Shown here in pieces: positions 11,171 through 24,560 of a DNA stretch of 64,000 nt. The position numbers were made by a program, and so were the translations under genes. The DNA is from Platerodrilus igneus (taxonomy: Eukaryota > Arthropoda > Insecta > Coleoptera > Lycidae), in NCBI GenBank assembly GCA_036346225.1, contig JARFIW010000494.1, positions 620,001-684,000 of the forward strand, read 5' to 3'. Below the pieces are notes generated by a model. It did no database searches, was not told the DNA's origin, and saw nothing but the letters and a program-made list of their open reading frames with translations. Position 1 is the first letter of the stretch; every line of letters starts with the position of its first letter.

Positions 11171-13170
11171 AAGTAGGAGTCAAAACGAGATTTGCAAAAA
11201 TTATGACCAAAAGGCCACCTTAAGAACGTTTAACCAATGCACCAAATATCACCGAATATGCATTATTTATTGTGGGTCTTAATCTACTTCTAACCTCAGA
11301 GGATCATTGACAAGTTCAAAAATTCCTAAACTGGAAATGAATCGAAAAGTTTTCGGATACGGCAGGTTAAGCCATGCATGTAGTTATTGCCACTTGAGAA
11401 ATTCCAAGGCTAAGTAGAATTTTTATTATTCCTAATATTCTAGCTGTTAGTATGTGGAAATTTTATGTTTATGTCATCTACTGACTAAGGAGTAAGTAGC
11501 AGAATGTCATCATACGAGGTATCTTTTACAAGTTATACTAAGAATCTGCTTATATATTCGAAACGAGCAACTGATTGATGTACGAGATCAATCTACGCGC
11601 ATGTATAATCAAAGCCTTATATAAACATAAATAACCTGTTCAGAACTAATACGATTGTAAAAACACATGATACACACTTACGAATATCTGAATTCTAAAA
11701 CAACTAAATTAAGGCAAAGTTGAATAAACTGCAATATATATTTCTTGTTTATGTTTATAACAAGAAAAAAGCTGAGTTTAAATATAAACCAAATAGATTG
11801 ATACGGTTTGACGCAACTCTACAAGGTGAAGGGATCTTTCAAGTCCACTCTGTTTAACAAAAATAGCTGACCGAATTTTAAATACACACACTTCCGTAAT
11901 CGTGCGCATATACAAACGAACTGTAGACTTCTTTTACATACGCGTTATTGAACACAAATAAATTGGATAAAAAGATGTAATCACGAGAGTCCAGACCTGT
12001 TTATATAAAATTACCAAGATCACACACCTTTACATCTTCGGCCCCTAATACTTTGATTGTGTGTAAGAGAGAAAAACTAAATTTTTACACTACCGTACCA
12101 AAAAGCCATCGACTGAAAATTTTCAGCCATATTAATGGTAATTATGGCAATTAGCAGCTAATCACAGTAGCGACCATCTTGAAGTTTATAAAGATGCAAA
12201 TTTCTTTTTAATTAAGCACGCAAAGCTTATTGTGAAAAGAATGTTTCAAATACGTGCACGAAGTTGGCACAGCACCACAGCATATACCACAAATTTCAAA
12301 GTCAATATTTTTTGCACCCAAGATGCGCCTAATACATTTAAATTTAAATCTGCAACATCAAAAAGAAAAAGTTATAAGTGTAAAAGTGTAAAAGTTTTTA
12401 ATAATGCGCTCGAACCCAATTCAACAAGGAATGATGTAATCGACTTTTTAAAAAGTACGATCAACAATCCCTGAAGATCGCTCTCGATCCGGTTCGGTTA
12501 CAAGCCGAAGTGGAGAAGAACCCACCAGTCTAATGAGCTGCAAATATAGCAAAATCTGCTATTGGTTGTTCTCTGGGTGCAAATTGCTAGCAAACACTAA
12601 TATTAAATATACCAATCAAGTTGCTTGGTGGTAACTCCCGCTTAGCAGGAAGCAAATTGAAACATTGATTTTTCTCAAAATATTTTTCGTCAATTGCTGG
12701 CCCCAAAAATTCAACTTCTAACACCTCTTAAATAGGAAAAGATATGGTTGCAGTAAAGCTATTTCTGTATGTTTTGTCGATGGTTGGAAGAACGCTGATT
12801 TTCAAGAAGTTCGCTGTCGCAAGCTCTCTGTATCGGCCAATACGCTTTACTGGAAAATCATATTCAGAACTTTTAAAAGGATTTGAAAATCATCGACGTA
12901 GAACTTTTTAAGATCTATCAACTACTCAGACTTCGTGCAAACTGGGGTAAAATAGATATATTTTCTTCCATTTGGAAGATAAATGTGCCAAAAAGTCGCA
13001 ATAAAACAAATAAGTACAAAGGTTACGACAAACAAAAAACAGAAGCGACAGCAGCTATCGGGACACGTACGGTGGTAAATTGGAGTGTCAGGGTATTATC
13101 ACTATACCACCGAAACCATTTTACTTGTATAGGGAGGGAACTCTGCAATAGTTTTCTCAACGTTCCATAG
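11171..13170. other. Unassigned AT-rich stretch with two short open frames
   Basis: Open frames at 12232-12474 and 12883-13170 (80 and 95 codons, +) have no family I recognise and lack supporting context. The first is lysine-rich and followed by a GC-richer patch (12470-12540). The rest is low-complexity AT-rich sequence. Confidence 0.4.
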
Positions 13171-13900
13171 TGTCAACTCAGCGTGAATATCGTCGATATT
13201 TTAATGTGCGGATTGGACCCTCAGCGCTAACAATAAATCGTCTGGTTGCAAATTTTCGAAAGCAAAGGGCAGTAAGGAACCTCACTAATGCCGGAAGACG
13301 TACAGCGTAAACGGATAAAAATGTTGAACGTGTGCAGGTGAGTAAGCAGGAAACTCCAGAAACGTTAGTAAGGAGACGCTCGACCCAATTGGAGCTATCA
13401 TGAAAATCGCCACAAAAATTTTTGCGTCCTTACGCATGTTCCCATATAAAGTTCAGCCGGTGCAAGAATTACAGTCGACAGACTACCAGCAATGCCTTGA
13501 TTATGACATTTCTTTACGGCAAAAAGCAGAAGAAAATCCCGATTTCACTCACAATTTGATAATGAGCGATATGAGGTCCATTTCCAGTTAAATGGCTTCG
13601 TAAATAAGCAAAACTGCAGGACATGGGCTACGGAGAAACCAAGAGCAGTCCATCAGCACCAGTTACACTCACTAAAGTGTACTGTTTGATGTGATGTATT
13701 GTCCGAAAAGATCATTGGCCCACATTTCTTTGAATATGCAGACGGTGGCGCTGCTTCCGTCAATGGTGCCCTATATCGGACGAGTTAGAAATTTTTTTAA
13801 CGCCAACTGTCGAAAACCATCCGACCCGGTGGTTTCAAAAATGGAGTCACGGCGCATACTGCAAAGAACTCAATGGCTCGTTTAAAAGATATATTTGCTC
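13171..13900 (+). pseudogene. Tc1/mariner-type transposase relic (DUF4817-like N-terminus)
   Basis: The plus strand, over several frames, reads TQREYRRYFNVRIGPSALTI and a linker. MFPYKVQPVQELQSTDYQQ follows, then RQKAEENPDFTHNLIMSD (the first catalytic Asp region), a GPHFFEYADGGAASVNGALY-like stretch and HPTRWFQK, where the second Asp motif would start. Helix-turn-helix plus DDE/D order is known for this family. Stops and frameshifts occur every 50-150 bp. Terminal repeats were not found; the right end is probably near 14140, next to the neighbouring mariner. Confidence 0.7.
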
Positions 13901-14148
13901 AAATAAACAAGTTATAAAGTTTTCAAACCATAACGCTCAATTTACGCCATCTAGTATTTCTAAATAATTAACTTTTTTATTTTAAATATTTTTTACCATA
14001 CAATTTAAGTGTCCTAAAAATATTTGATTGTTTATTTTTTGACAAAGCTTATCCTGGCTAGTTTCAATTAGTTTCTTTATTTACAAAGGTTTCCCCCTTT
14101 TGTATGGTCGATGTCTCACGCCTGTTTAGATTGTCTGACCACCTTGTA

Positions 14149-14178
14149 CAGTATTGCCCGAAATAAACAGTACTGAAA
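14149..14178 (+). repeat. Left terminal inverted repeat of the mariner
   Basis: 30 bp, identical to the reverse complement of 15427-15456; TA target duplication immediately outside. Confidence 0.95.
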
Positions 14179-14347
14179 TTGTAATTGTTTTGTATATTTA
14201 AAAATACATATTATTGACACTTTATTATATGTTCTAAATGTGCACCTCCTCGTTCGAGACAGACTTCATAACGATGTTCTAAGTTTCTGGTCATGTTATT
14301 GAATAAGGGTTGTCTCAGGGCTGCGAAGAAGACTCTAACGTCATCCT

Positions 14348-15320
14348 TTAATTCATCGATGGTTTGTGGTGCCCGTTTGAAAACGGCATTTTAGCCATGC
14401 CCCAAATGTATGCGTCTGCAGGTGTGAGGTCTGGAGAATGTGAAGGATAAGGGAAGTCAGTAAATCGTGATATGAATTTGCTTGAAAATGTTCTTGAAGA
14501 AATTGACGAATTGCGGCAGCAGTATGGCAAGTTGCCCGTCCTGCTGAAAAATTGGTTTCGAAATGCCAAGTTACGTGCACGACAGAATTGACGTAGATCA
14601 GGGATAAATCGTGTTAAAATTTGTCTGTACCTCTGTTGATTAAGTGTGACTTGCCTACCATTCTCTTCGATAAAGTACGGACCAATGATTCCGTGTCCGG
14701 AAACAGCACACCAGACACTCACTTTTTCACTATGTAAAGGAACCTCTTGAACCTCATCGGGTCTGGCAAAGCCCAGAAATCGATTTGTGCGACGATTCAC
14801 ATAGCCTGACAAGTGAAAATGTGCTTCGTCTGAAAACCAAACATTTTTCAAAAATTCAGGTTTTTCATACTGTAACGCGAGAATTCTGGCGCAATATTCC
14901 ACTCTACTGCGATAATCCCGAGGATGTAGTTGTTGATGTACCTGAATCACATACGAAAATGTACCCAGCTCCTTCAGGATTCTTTGAAAGGAAGTTCTTT
15001 TAAATCAAGTTGTAACGCTGTCCTTGCCTGGCTGACTTTCGGATTTTCTAAGATTTGCTCAAAACACGTTCATGGTTATTGTTGTTGTTAACTGTCCTGG
15101 GACGCCCTGAGTTTCCTTTTCGTTGGCACAATACACTACCTGTATTTCTAAACTTTTCAATAACCTTCAAAATTACAGCATTACTTGGAGAACGTTTATT
15201 AAACCTTTGTGTGAATTGATTAGACACGTATAGCAAACTTGCACCATTACGTCGGCCGATTCCGTATGAACGAAAATAATGCTCTACCAGAAACACTTTC
15301 TCCTCTGTACTTAACACCAT
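14348..15320 (-). pseudogene. Tc1/mariner transposase pseudogene (DUF4817 N-terminus)
   Basis: The start is taken as the ATG at 15320-15318 (MVLSTEEKVFLVEHYFRSYG). The N-terminal helix-turn-helix region continues to VIEKFRNTGSVLCQRKG and GRPRTV. After a frame break near 15060 the gene resumes with VHQQLHPRDYRSRVEYC. WFSDEAHFHLSGYVNRRTNR carries the first catalytic Asp, and VSVWCAVSGHGIIGPYF follows. The second Asp motif is frame-shifted and mutated (FSAGRATCHTAAAI where F.QDGA is expected). The third motif reads SPDLTPADAYIWG near 14400. At least three frame changes are needed, so it is inactive. Confidence 0.9.
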
Positions 15321-15426
15321 TTTTAACAATTAGGCCCTACTAATTACTTGTTTGAGGTTTACTTGACAGGTCTATACTAGCTAACTTGAGTGTGACAGCG
15401 CACGCATAAAAACACCGCCAACTTAG

Positions 15427-15456
15427 TTTCAGTACTGTTTATTTCGGGCAATACTG
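15427..15456 (-). repeat. Right terminal inverted repeat of the mariner
   Basis: Partner of 14149-14178; the next outer dinucleotide is TA. Confidence 0.95.
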
Positions 15457-15458
15457 TA

Positions 15459-16359
15459 TTTTACTTGAAGAAACTAGATCTACAAGCAGATCTTGAGCTG
15501 ATCTTTAAAATAAAACTCGCACAAAACAAAAGTAGGATAAGGCCGAAACTGTATACACATCAAACAACGAATTTTATTATGTAGCAAGAAATTCTTAATG
15601 TCCTTGGTCCATTTAAATTTATAACTGTGGTTATTGGATATTTTCAACACAGACTCCAAAAAAGAATTGCAAATGCCAATCATGTGCTACTAGCCTGTAA
15701 AGTAGCGTTTTACAAGCTCGCTACCAGTAAAGTAGATCGATCAACCCATTATCAAAACTAAAAAAAAATTCTGTTTATCAATGAGTAACAAATAAAAATT
15801 ATTTAAAGCGTCCGTCGCTGTCATTGGTATTGCTTATAATAAAACACATGAATCCGTGGGTTTGTAAACCTTAAACCGCAGACCATACCATAAACTTTTA
15901 CGATACGCTTGTCATACGGTATGAACATTATGCTTGGGGTCATCCATCAGGAAATTTCAATTAGAGCATGTAATGGGTAGCTTTCTTACTTATATGTACC
16001 CTAAAAGAATCCACTTCAATTTTAGGCTTTAAAATTTTTTTTTCGTAAACACCATTCTTAAGCATTAGTTAAAATACTTTTATAAAGTTGAGGATCATCA
16101 AGCATGTACGTTTCAGATGACTGCATATTAGCTACAGAAAAATTAAAAATCTGGCAAAACGATTAAGTTACCCAGGTGCAGGCAAATGAAGATAGTGACC
16201 ACACTTTAGTATTAGCAAAATATGTTTTATAATTAAAGAATTAAAAATATAAAGACTGACCCAAATTAGATCAAAATAAACTAAACAGCATCAAAAACAG
16301 GAAGGACTCTAAAATATGCCAAACAGTAATATATAGGAAGTTAAAAAGCAGAAGAAATT
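15459..16359. other. AT-rich sequence, nothing recognised
   Basis: A few short open frames on the minus strand with no recognisable motif. Confidence 0.5.
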
Positions 16360-16830
16360 AACAGTTCTTTAAATAAGTGGTATTAGAAGAAATCATCATA
16401 TTAGAAACTAAACAGTATTTATCTAGGAAACAACGCATAGCGCAAGAAATCATGTTAGATGGAAGAAAGAGAAAAATATAGATGTTGCAACGGACGAAAG
16501 TAGGCAAAAATATACGGAACCTTGAAATATAAATTAAAAGAAATTGTTTAGGCAAGCTAATCAGCAATATACAGAATAATTAGATAGTCCATCAAAACAT
16601 TAGGAACACTAAGTGAGGTAATAATAGAAATAGAGTAATAAAAGATGAAGTCGGCATAACATTAGTATAAGCAAAAGATTTAGGAGGAAGGTGGAAAATA
16701 CACAAAACCCTTTTTTTTTGCTGAACAGAATTTAGACAAACATGGAAGAAGTAGCTGAGGTAGAGGATCAGGAAGCAGGATACAAATTGCTAGCTATTAT
16801 TTAAAAATATGAACTCAAATAATGTTTACT
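16360..16830 (+). pseudogene. Degenerate LINE linker region (RTE-like)
   Basis: In mixed frames the plus strand shows LDGRKRK, DESRQKY, a TLGTLSE stretch and RNRVIKDEVGITL, ending in LGGRWKIH. This mirrors the endonuclease-to-RT linker of the RTE copies (ERRKYKNRSDE... VGRWQEYI). It is too decayed to place in a subfamily and does not join the LINE that follows. Confidence 0.4.
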
Positions 16831-16879
16831 CGGGGGGGTTCACTGGCAGTATCGAATCCTGTGATGGACAAAAAAAATG

Positions 16880-19060
16880 TAAAATAAGCCATCTCGACCT
16901 TCTAAACCTGTAGGTCCCCTGAACTGCAATATATCTTTACTGCTCTACTAGAGAAGGGTCTGGAGAGACTGCTTCTGTTCCTATTGCGTTCAAATACATC
17001 GCCAGAAGTTGGAGGTAAGAGTGGTCCTTGTTCTCAAAGCAGGTCGGAAGGATTATTCCCAAACCAAATCGTATCGTCCGATCAGCCTACGTCTTTTCTG
17101 CTAAAAACCTTGGAAAGATTGTGCGACAACAGTATAAGGGAGAGGAGAATACAGACTTATTCACATCATTCAAACCAACATGCTTACGTACCAGGAGATC
17201 CACGGAGTTTGCCCCCACGCCGTAGTAGTACGAATTGAGAAATTCCTCAGCACCAACACGTCAGCCTTACACGCGTTTATTGACATAGAGAGTGCATTTG
17301 GCAAAACCACCTTCGCAAGCATTCACAAAACCTTGCGAGAACGTGGGTCGGAAGAGACTCTTCGACAGTTAATCATGCTGGTTTTACGATGCCGTCGAGA
17401 ACATGTTAGTGTTGGAAACAACTCGACAGTTAGGATGGTAAGTAGAGGCTATGCTCACGGTGGAATTTTGTCTCCACTTATGGAATATTATAGTCTACAG
17501 TCTTCTCCAGCGTCTTAACGAGACAGGTTTGTACATGATAGGATATGCAGCCGTTGTAGCCACATTGGTCGCCGGAAAATTAGAACAACGTGATTTGCAA
17601 CCTGATGCAAACTCTAGTATGCGGAAAATTCCACGACAATCAACCCAAACAAAAAGGGGCTGGTGTTCTTCACAAAAGGAAACAAATGATAACTACATTC
17701 CCATTACTCTTTCAAACCCCACTATCCCTTTCGAAAGAGGTCAAGTATCTGAAAATCATACTTGACAAGAAACGGAATTGAATCTAGTACTTTTAAGTAA
17801 AAATTATGGAAGCCGGCACATTATTCTGATAGGGAAAACGTGCCATAGACAAATTTTGGGTCAGTTGCCCAAGGTGGTAGTTAGACCAATGCTTTGCTAC
17901 AGCGTCGTGGTTTGGTGGTCCAGAACGAGACTGGCTCACACAGTCAACCAACTCATGCATATTCAAAGATTGGTATGTCTAAGAACCACAGCTGTAATAC
18001 TATTTACGCTAACTGCCACCTTAAAAGCCATTCTTGACCTCACTCCACCGGACCTGCATATGGAGAGCTCTGAGGGCGTGCGTTACTAAGAGTGCTATTT
18101 AAGAACCTGTGGATTGATAAAGGTTGCAGGGAAGACATCACTAGATCCTACGAGAGGCAGTGGACTTGGTGGATTCAATCGCTCCCGTTACGATATTTAG
18201 TAAACGCTTAAGGGTCCATACTGAACCTGAAGACGTCAACCCAACGGTGGTCTTCATCTTCACGGATAGATCAAGAAAAACGAAGGCATAAAGGCTGACC
18301 TTGGCCTTCGCGATGGCAACTGCCTTTCAAGCCAAAATCATAGCCATCGCGCATAGTGCAAATGATATTCTGGAAGGTAGAATCTAGAATAAAACCATAC
18401 GTATTCTGAGTGGCAGCAGAGCAGCACTAACGGTTCTAAGCAAGTAGAATCTCTTCTCAGAGGCGATACTCCAGTGCCATCGGACTCTGGAGCTTGTCGA
18501 TACATTGACGAAACACGGATCGGCTCAAAGTTTTTAAATCCTGAGTTGTTCGTTTTCATATCGTCATCGGGTATGTTCACAATGCTAGGCAAACTACCCA
18601 CCGTCGCCATAAGGACAGGTTAGATTTTACGACATGCTGCCGACAAGCAAAAAAGTTAATCAAGTCTCCCTTGACAAAAATTGAAAAATTCTGTTTTCAG
18701 CTGCCGAGACATAAACTACAACTATTAATAAATATTCGGTCTGTGCAGTGCAATCTAAAAAAACACCTGCAAAGGGCGCTCCTGTTAGATGACTATCTGT
18801 CACAGTTGTCGACAGGAGGATGAGACCCTGGCGCATATCCTGTTCGCTTGTCCAGCACTCGGCAACCAGGTGATCTATGCTGTGGACTTTTGAACTGATC
18901 CGGCCAGAATTAGCGGCACTTCCTGGTCCGGCATCCTCAACTTTACCTGCAAATGCCGGGTGGCTGAACGAGGGAAAGAGTAGGCTAATGCAAGAAAGTC
19001 AGCACAATGGACTTAATTTGTGGCCTAAGAGCGTGTGGCGGTAGCTGCGCTTCCCAATTC
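16880..19060 (+). pseudogene. R1/LOA/I-group LINE ORF2 relic (RT, RNase H, CCHC tail)
   Basis: The plus strand in shifting frames shows a fingers region (SDQPTSFLLKTLERLCDNSI) and VVVRIEKFLSTNTSALHAFI, where HAFIDIESAFGKT is the palm A motif. A GYAHGGILSPL motif lies near 17450 and VKYLKIILDKK near 17740. An RNase H start (FTDRSRKNEG) lies near 18260. A C-terminal zinc-knuckle-like CRQEDETLAHILFACPALG sits at 18800-18860. The FADD box is not visible; the sequence between the palm and KYLK is broken. Domain order and the DIE.AF motif point to the R1/LOA/I side of LINEs, unlike the RTE copies. Confidence 0.75.
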
Positions 19061-20590
19061 AATACAATATATAATCGGATAACAATAAAATAAAAAACAA
19101 TTAGTAGATCAGTTTAGCTTTAGAAATACAGCGGAATACTAGAAAAACTATATTAATAAGCTTTATAAACTTGGCTAAAGCTTTTGGCAAGTTGGTTCTA
19201 TAGCAAAACGATAACTATTGGGCACTAGAAATTGTTCTGGAACGTAGAAGTGTAACTGTAAGTAAACGAAGATGCAACAGGATGAAAGATCATGTTTGCG
19301 ACAAATAGTGGTTAGAACAGTAATAAGAGACCAGGATTGAGGTAACTTAAGAAAAATGTAGGTAAAGATAGTTACTGAGTGACTTTAGCAGCAGACAGCT
19401 ACGTCAAACTAACGTCGAGATTGTAAATTAAAAGAGAGAGGTGTGAGTGGTAGCGAGGGAGGGGAGTTTAAACTATCCCTATAGAAGCTAGGTATTTTGT
19501 TCTCTGTATTTATCTCAAAGATAACAATTCGTTTTATTTCATAATAGTGACTGGTTGGATGAGAAACGAGACGAGAACGTAGGCCAATAATAGAAACTTG
19601 CTTTCATTCTTGGCATTCCTATAGTTTTCTTACTACATACTATAGACTTCATTATTTGGCATAAAATAACTTCACACCCTGTCTGTACACTTTTAGTTCG
19701 AAAAATATATCATAGTTTAAATCGAGAACGTTTAAAAAGTATCCATGGCGCTTAACAAAGAAGCGAGCAATTTCTCACGACATTTTGTTTAGTATTAAGT
19801 TACTATGCGACGTAAAATAAAAAATCTACATAACCACACCGTGGGTAACTGATCTAAATACGAAACCACCCACTAAGCTACTGGGATTTGTTCTCAATAA
19901 ATCTGTTATTGATCATTAGTCATTCTGAATGACTTCATTAAACAGGCACTGAAGGAAAACAATGAAAGTATTAACCACTGGCACAATAATTTTGTTATGC
20001 ACTATTTGACAGCTTCTCCATCAATTAGCATTAAAGGTTGCAGTCGTTATTTCTGGGGTATAAATTTTATGAATTTTAATTAAGGCTTCGCATACAGATT
20101 GTGTTCTAAGAATTGCATTTCTTTACTCGTTGGCTTTATGGGCCAGCCAAACACGATGAACTGAAACATTCTTCTTGTTGTGGCAGTAAAATTTTAAATT
20201 CCAGTGCTCACGCTGGAAGTACGTGCTTTAAACATCTACAATTCTTCTTTGTACGTTCGTTGTGGAAGAGGTTTATGAACTACCACTAAAGCACGCGGAA
20301 GGCAAATATTGCTAAATCATATACCTTAAATAATTGATTTTGTGCTGACTGGAATAAGAGGTTAAGCAAAATTAAGTTCACGATTTGTGAAGTTGATTAA
20401 AAACATTTTGGGAATAATAAATGGTTATCTGAATCTTGAAAATTTGTTTCCAAATCAACCAGACTATTTGAACCGAATTCTCTTAGCGGTATTGTTCATT
20501 ACTGCCCACTTGAGGTGGTATGTGACAACTACCTCCCAGATATTGAACGTTAATGCTTCTAAAGTTATAGGCTTATTTCCAAAAACACAA
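19061..20590. other. AT-rich sequence, nothing recognised
   Basis: One short open frame (20387-20602 +) without known motifs; no repeat structure noticed. Confidence 0.45.
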
Positions 20591-21030
20591 TCTATGAAAT
20601 AACCTTATAACGACAAACAAGCCCCGTCAAATCAAGAGATCTCGGCAGATATCCCGCATTCCTGCTTTGGGAGATGATGCGCTCTGGAGACAATCTATTG
20701 AAAATGACCGTTTTCGCGAAGAATTGTGTACACTTCGTCAATATCCTCAAGCTCATGCGTCTCCATTTTTGGAATAAAAAATCAGAAAGCACTGTGCTGT
20801 AGCGATTCCCATTCATGAATGTGTTTTTTTAACCGTACTCAGGAGCTAAGACAGTTTTTTTTCCAACATTAACGTCACGCCATACACCTTTTGGCTCACG
20901 GAGCGGTTGTTCGTAAATAATTTGTAGGTTCTCACTACCTCAAAGACAGTGGTTTCGGGTTAACACCATTTCATTCAGGCAGAAATGGGCAATGTAATGT
21001 CATTCATCCTGAGTTTTGCCAAAAATCAAC
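20590..21030 (-). pseudogene. Tc1/mariner transposase C-terminal half, relic
   Basis: On the minus strand AHFCLNEMVLTRNH follows the first catalytic Asp position. Then come IIYEQPLREPKGVWRDV and NGNRYSTVLSDFLFQK, with the third motif degraded to LPRSLDLTGLV near 20610-20640. The spacing matches the DUF4817-type mariners elsewhere in the window. The second Asp region (QFFAKTVIFNRL) is mutated away. No terminal repeats were found. Confidence 0.6.
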
Positions 21031-22640
21031 AATGTCACAAAATCAGCAATTATCTACTATATTTGGTTTAGTCAGCAGCCAGAATTTTTGTACTCGTATT
21101 TTGTAAGGAGGCAGAGAGAAAGAAGTCTCACTAAAATTACACGCAAAGTGTGTTGATAAAGCGATTGCTTGTGTGAATCGTCTTATTCAAGTCCTTAAAC
21201 TAATTGTACCAAATTTGTCAAAGATTGATCACAGGTAACTTAATTTTGCACAACCCGATAGCTTCATTTAACGGAAACTTAGTAAAAGGCACTTTTTCAG
21301 AAAATGAAGTAGTAAATATTTCATAACAAAACATAATCAAAGATATTTTTGTATAACAATGTAAAACCATACTATTTTTTATTACCACAGGCATAAAACA
21401 CAAAATTCTAACATATAACTACGAAACAAACAAAAAAATTAGTTTGCACATCGGACTCTAATGCACCTCATTTTTCATGTAAGTAAAATGTGAACTGTAA
21501 GGCGTTCGCAATACGTTAGATATAAACCAGATGGGAAAAAAAATTTTAATTTTGGATGAACAGACTTAATATGGGTGCATCCTGTAGAATTGATTTCACG
21601 AATAGTTAATATTAATTAAGCATGATGTTTCAAATGTTTGTCCCTGTAATGGTAATTCAGATAATAAAGTATAACATTATTTCTTTTAAATGCACACATA
21701 ATAATACAATATGCAGACTTATTTTAAAACCGCTGATAGCAACAAATCTAAATGTGGCAAGTTACGTATACATTTCCCACAGAAAGATAAATTATAGACA
21801 GTTGTACAATAATCTTATATTCAGCATATATTAAATATATTATACTGTGACAACGAAATTTATAGAAGGGAAAAATGATATATAACAACCAAGCATCCTA
21901 CGCTGGAAGTTAAGTTCAGAAAGGTCGAAATGTAGTAATACGAACATGCAGTAAAAGGGAGACGAGAGGGTGCTTTTATTAAACTTTCCTGCGGACAATT
22001 GTAGAAGGAATTTCATCACGATTCGTCGGTATGACGACGAGTCAAAAGTTAATGAACGGAACAGATTCAAGATAAAACGTGGACTTTTCCAAAGGGGCCA
22101 ATTAAACGGTGAGCGATCTTTTGTGTAACTTTGCTTACAAGTTGTGAACCTCGTGTGTCTAGATAAAAGGGCTACCTGCGGATATAGCTTAAATAAATGG
22201 GATTTGGTTGTGATAAGGAAGCTGATGTTAGTTGGAAAAAAATTAACACTAAGTAAAATATGAACTTTTGTTCTGTTTATAATTTATAATTACGTACATG
22301 TGGATTGTATTTATGCAGTGGAAATTAATAAAATGTGAAAATGTTTTTTTTTTGTTTTAAAGCTAAGTATAAATAATATTATCGAAAAATGAAGTTTGAA
22401 CATTTTGAAAAAAAAGGAAATATGTGTGTATTAATTTTAAAGTATTTGAATGTACAATTAAATGGCGAAAAGAAAAAGTTCGCACTGAACTATGATTTCT
22501 GCGTATTGTTATTAAGAGCATTTCCATAAATGGGATTTAGAATGTCTTGTATATCAATATTAGAAACTGGAACAATAGTATAGTACTATTATAAATTGAA
22601 TTAATGTTTTTTCTGTAGGATTTCTTTTAGTAATACCTGG
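21031..22640. other. AT-rich sequence, nothing recognised
   Basis: Short hydrophobic open frames on both strands look like chance products of AT-rich DNA. Confidence 0.5.
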
Positions 22641-22649
22641 CCAGCCTGA

Positions 22650-23040
22650 TGTTAGGCAATTAAGTTTATTTTTTAGGAAAATATATGTATTAATATTGCA
22701 ATTGGTCTAATGTCAATAGAGGTTACGTATATATTGAAGTTTTATTTGAACTTTCTTATGAACTAGGGAAAATAAATATATTTGTGAAAGGATATCGAAC
22801 CACCCCAGTGATGGAGTTGTATTTGGAAGTGGAACTTTATTTGAAATTTCTTTGATATGACATAATTTAACGGGTGTTTTAAAGGTATGATAGAAAAAGG
22901 TGAAATATAATATGATAAATTTAGGAAACAAAAAGCAAAAGCGGCTTATTCTGAATAGCCGTCTTCTCTGTAGGAAAAATATCGAAGGAATTGCTGAGAC
23001 AAAACGGTTTGCCGCCCCTTAAACAAAGAAGTCGTATAAT
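22650..23040. repeat. Dispersed repeat R, copy 2
   Basis: Matches 7180-7530 and 61300-61574. Shared landmarks include an ATTGCAATT/GTCTA...AGAGGTTACGT segment, CACCCCAGTGATGGAGTTGT and an end with GCCGTCTT and AAACGGTTTGCC. No coding capacity. Confidence 0.65.
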
Positions 23041-24560
23041 ACTAGAAACAAATAAAAGACTATTGTAAACGCAGTTGACAATCTCAAAGTCATTGTAAAG
23101 TTACGTTGAATTGACCATGGAGGCTCAGTTGTCATGACGTGACGCTTGAGAGTATCGTTTAATAATTTATTTTCTAGTACCTTTCAATTGGATCGGTTTA
23201 CATGGCGTAGTTTTGATACAAACGTTGGTTCATCATGTCTAATACAATCAACGTTATCGCCAAATGCGAGATTCATTCTGTAATCCGTTCTTACCGGCTG
23301 AAAGCAATATTACGACTCAAACTGATTGAAGATCGTGTACTGTGTATGGGCTATCCTTCACCATTTCCGCACTGCACGATAGTGAAGGATTTTTCGGGAA
23401 AGGCATTGTCGAAAAAGTGAACAAAGTGCACCGTCAGAATTTCTGAACTATCAGATGAATTTCCGAAACATATAAATACAGGGCGGTTTGTTGTGATAGT
23501 CGATTTACCAGGTATACTCTGGTATCGAGAAAATTACCTGTATATTTAAGTGGTCTGTCAAGGAGGTTCGTTTTGGTTAGGAATTTTCTGTAAGGAATTA
23601 GTATAAGTGTATCTGCAACGTCTAAAAAAAAATCGTGGGCTCAAAAATTACAAGAAATACTTTAGCGGTTTATTATTTACAAAATTAGCGGGCGAGCTTA
23701 TTTTCACGAGAAACACGCACTCCTGTCCGTTCGTTTTGACCTTAAAATAAAATCTGCTGTCAGTTCTAAAGTTATAGTTTCTGACGACTGTTTAATTGAA
23801 AAATTCAAGCATTTTTCCACGGTAGTAAAAATATCAACGGTTAAAATAAAATCCACTAAAGATCTTTGATTTACAATTCAAATATTAAATTTTATAAACA
23901 AAGGAAAACAGACCAATACAAAACCTATAAAAACAGACACATGACGTGATGTAAATTCCCCTTTTGTGGCTATACACTTTTGCATTTGATGAAACCAATC
24001 AGCAAAGCAATTCTCCCACTCTGAAGAGGTATCTCCGAATTAAGAATTCAATGCTTCAACCGCTACTTCGAAAGATGAAGAATGCTCGTGACGCATCTTT
24101 TTCTTGTTATATTGGAATAAAAATAAGTCTTTGGGCGATATATATGACGAATATAGGCAAGGAGTTATTGTTATTGATCAAAAATCGGCAGTTGTGATGC
24201 TTTTGAAGGTTTATAGGTTCATTTTGTAACGCCCATACAGTTGATTGCTGCTTAGGTTTAGGTTCATGAATAAATCCAAGATGTCACTCGATGCCGTAGC
24301 ATCGTTTAGTCTACATCTTACCAGAATAACTACATTAGAACGTAAGCGAAGCGTTTGTACACAAAAGATGATTGATGGGCTCCTGGCACCACACTTTCAA
24401 ATGGACTTGATTGACCGGTACAAGACTTTTGGATTCACGAATTATTTAAATTACAAAAGCAAATCTCGAGAATGTTCTTTGCATAATTTTTGGTATGTCC
24501 TCGAAATAACTAGCGCAATTGTATAAGGTACAAATAGTCGCTAAGGTGCAGGTCAATTCT
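23041..24560. other. AT-rich sequence with unassigned short open frames
   Basis: Open frames at 23235-23420, 23964-24197 and 24245-24526 (+) have no convincing family. The first has a faint resemblance to a mariner N-terminal helix-turn-helix, too weak to call. Confidence 0.4.

Larger units (their letters stand above)
14149..15456 (-). mobile_element. Tc1/mariner element, 1,308 bp, near-perfect TIRs, TA TSD
   Basis: The ends 14149-14178 and 15427-15456 are identical 30-bp inverted repeats beginning CAGTATTGCCCGAAATAA. TA flanks lie at 14147-14148 and 15457-15458. The only content is a transposase pseudogene on the minus strand. The intact TIRs with a frame-broken gene suggest moderate age; such a copy could still be recognised in trans. 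Confidence 0.95.

Noticed and set aside
12470..12540. CTGAAGA followed by a short hairpin, hammerhead-like
   Set aside because: No GAAA after the hairpin and no stem I pairing.
12232..13170. Two open frames of 80 and 95 codons
   Set aside because: No recognisable family and no signals; expected by chance in a window this size.
20930..21000. Another CTGA...GAAACC arrangement on the minus strand
   Set aside because: The core has an extra base (CTGAATGA), and the sequence is explained as mariner coding remnant.
23235..23420. Possible mariner N-terminal helix-turn-helix
   Set aside because: Resemblance limited to a few residues; the following sequence does not continue the domain.
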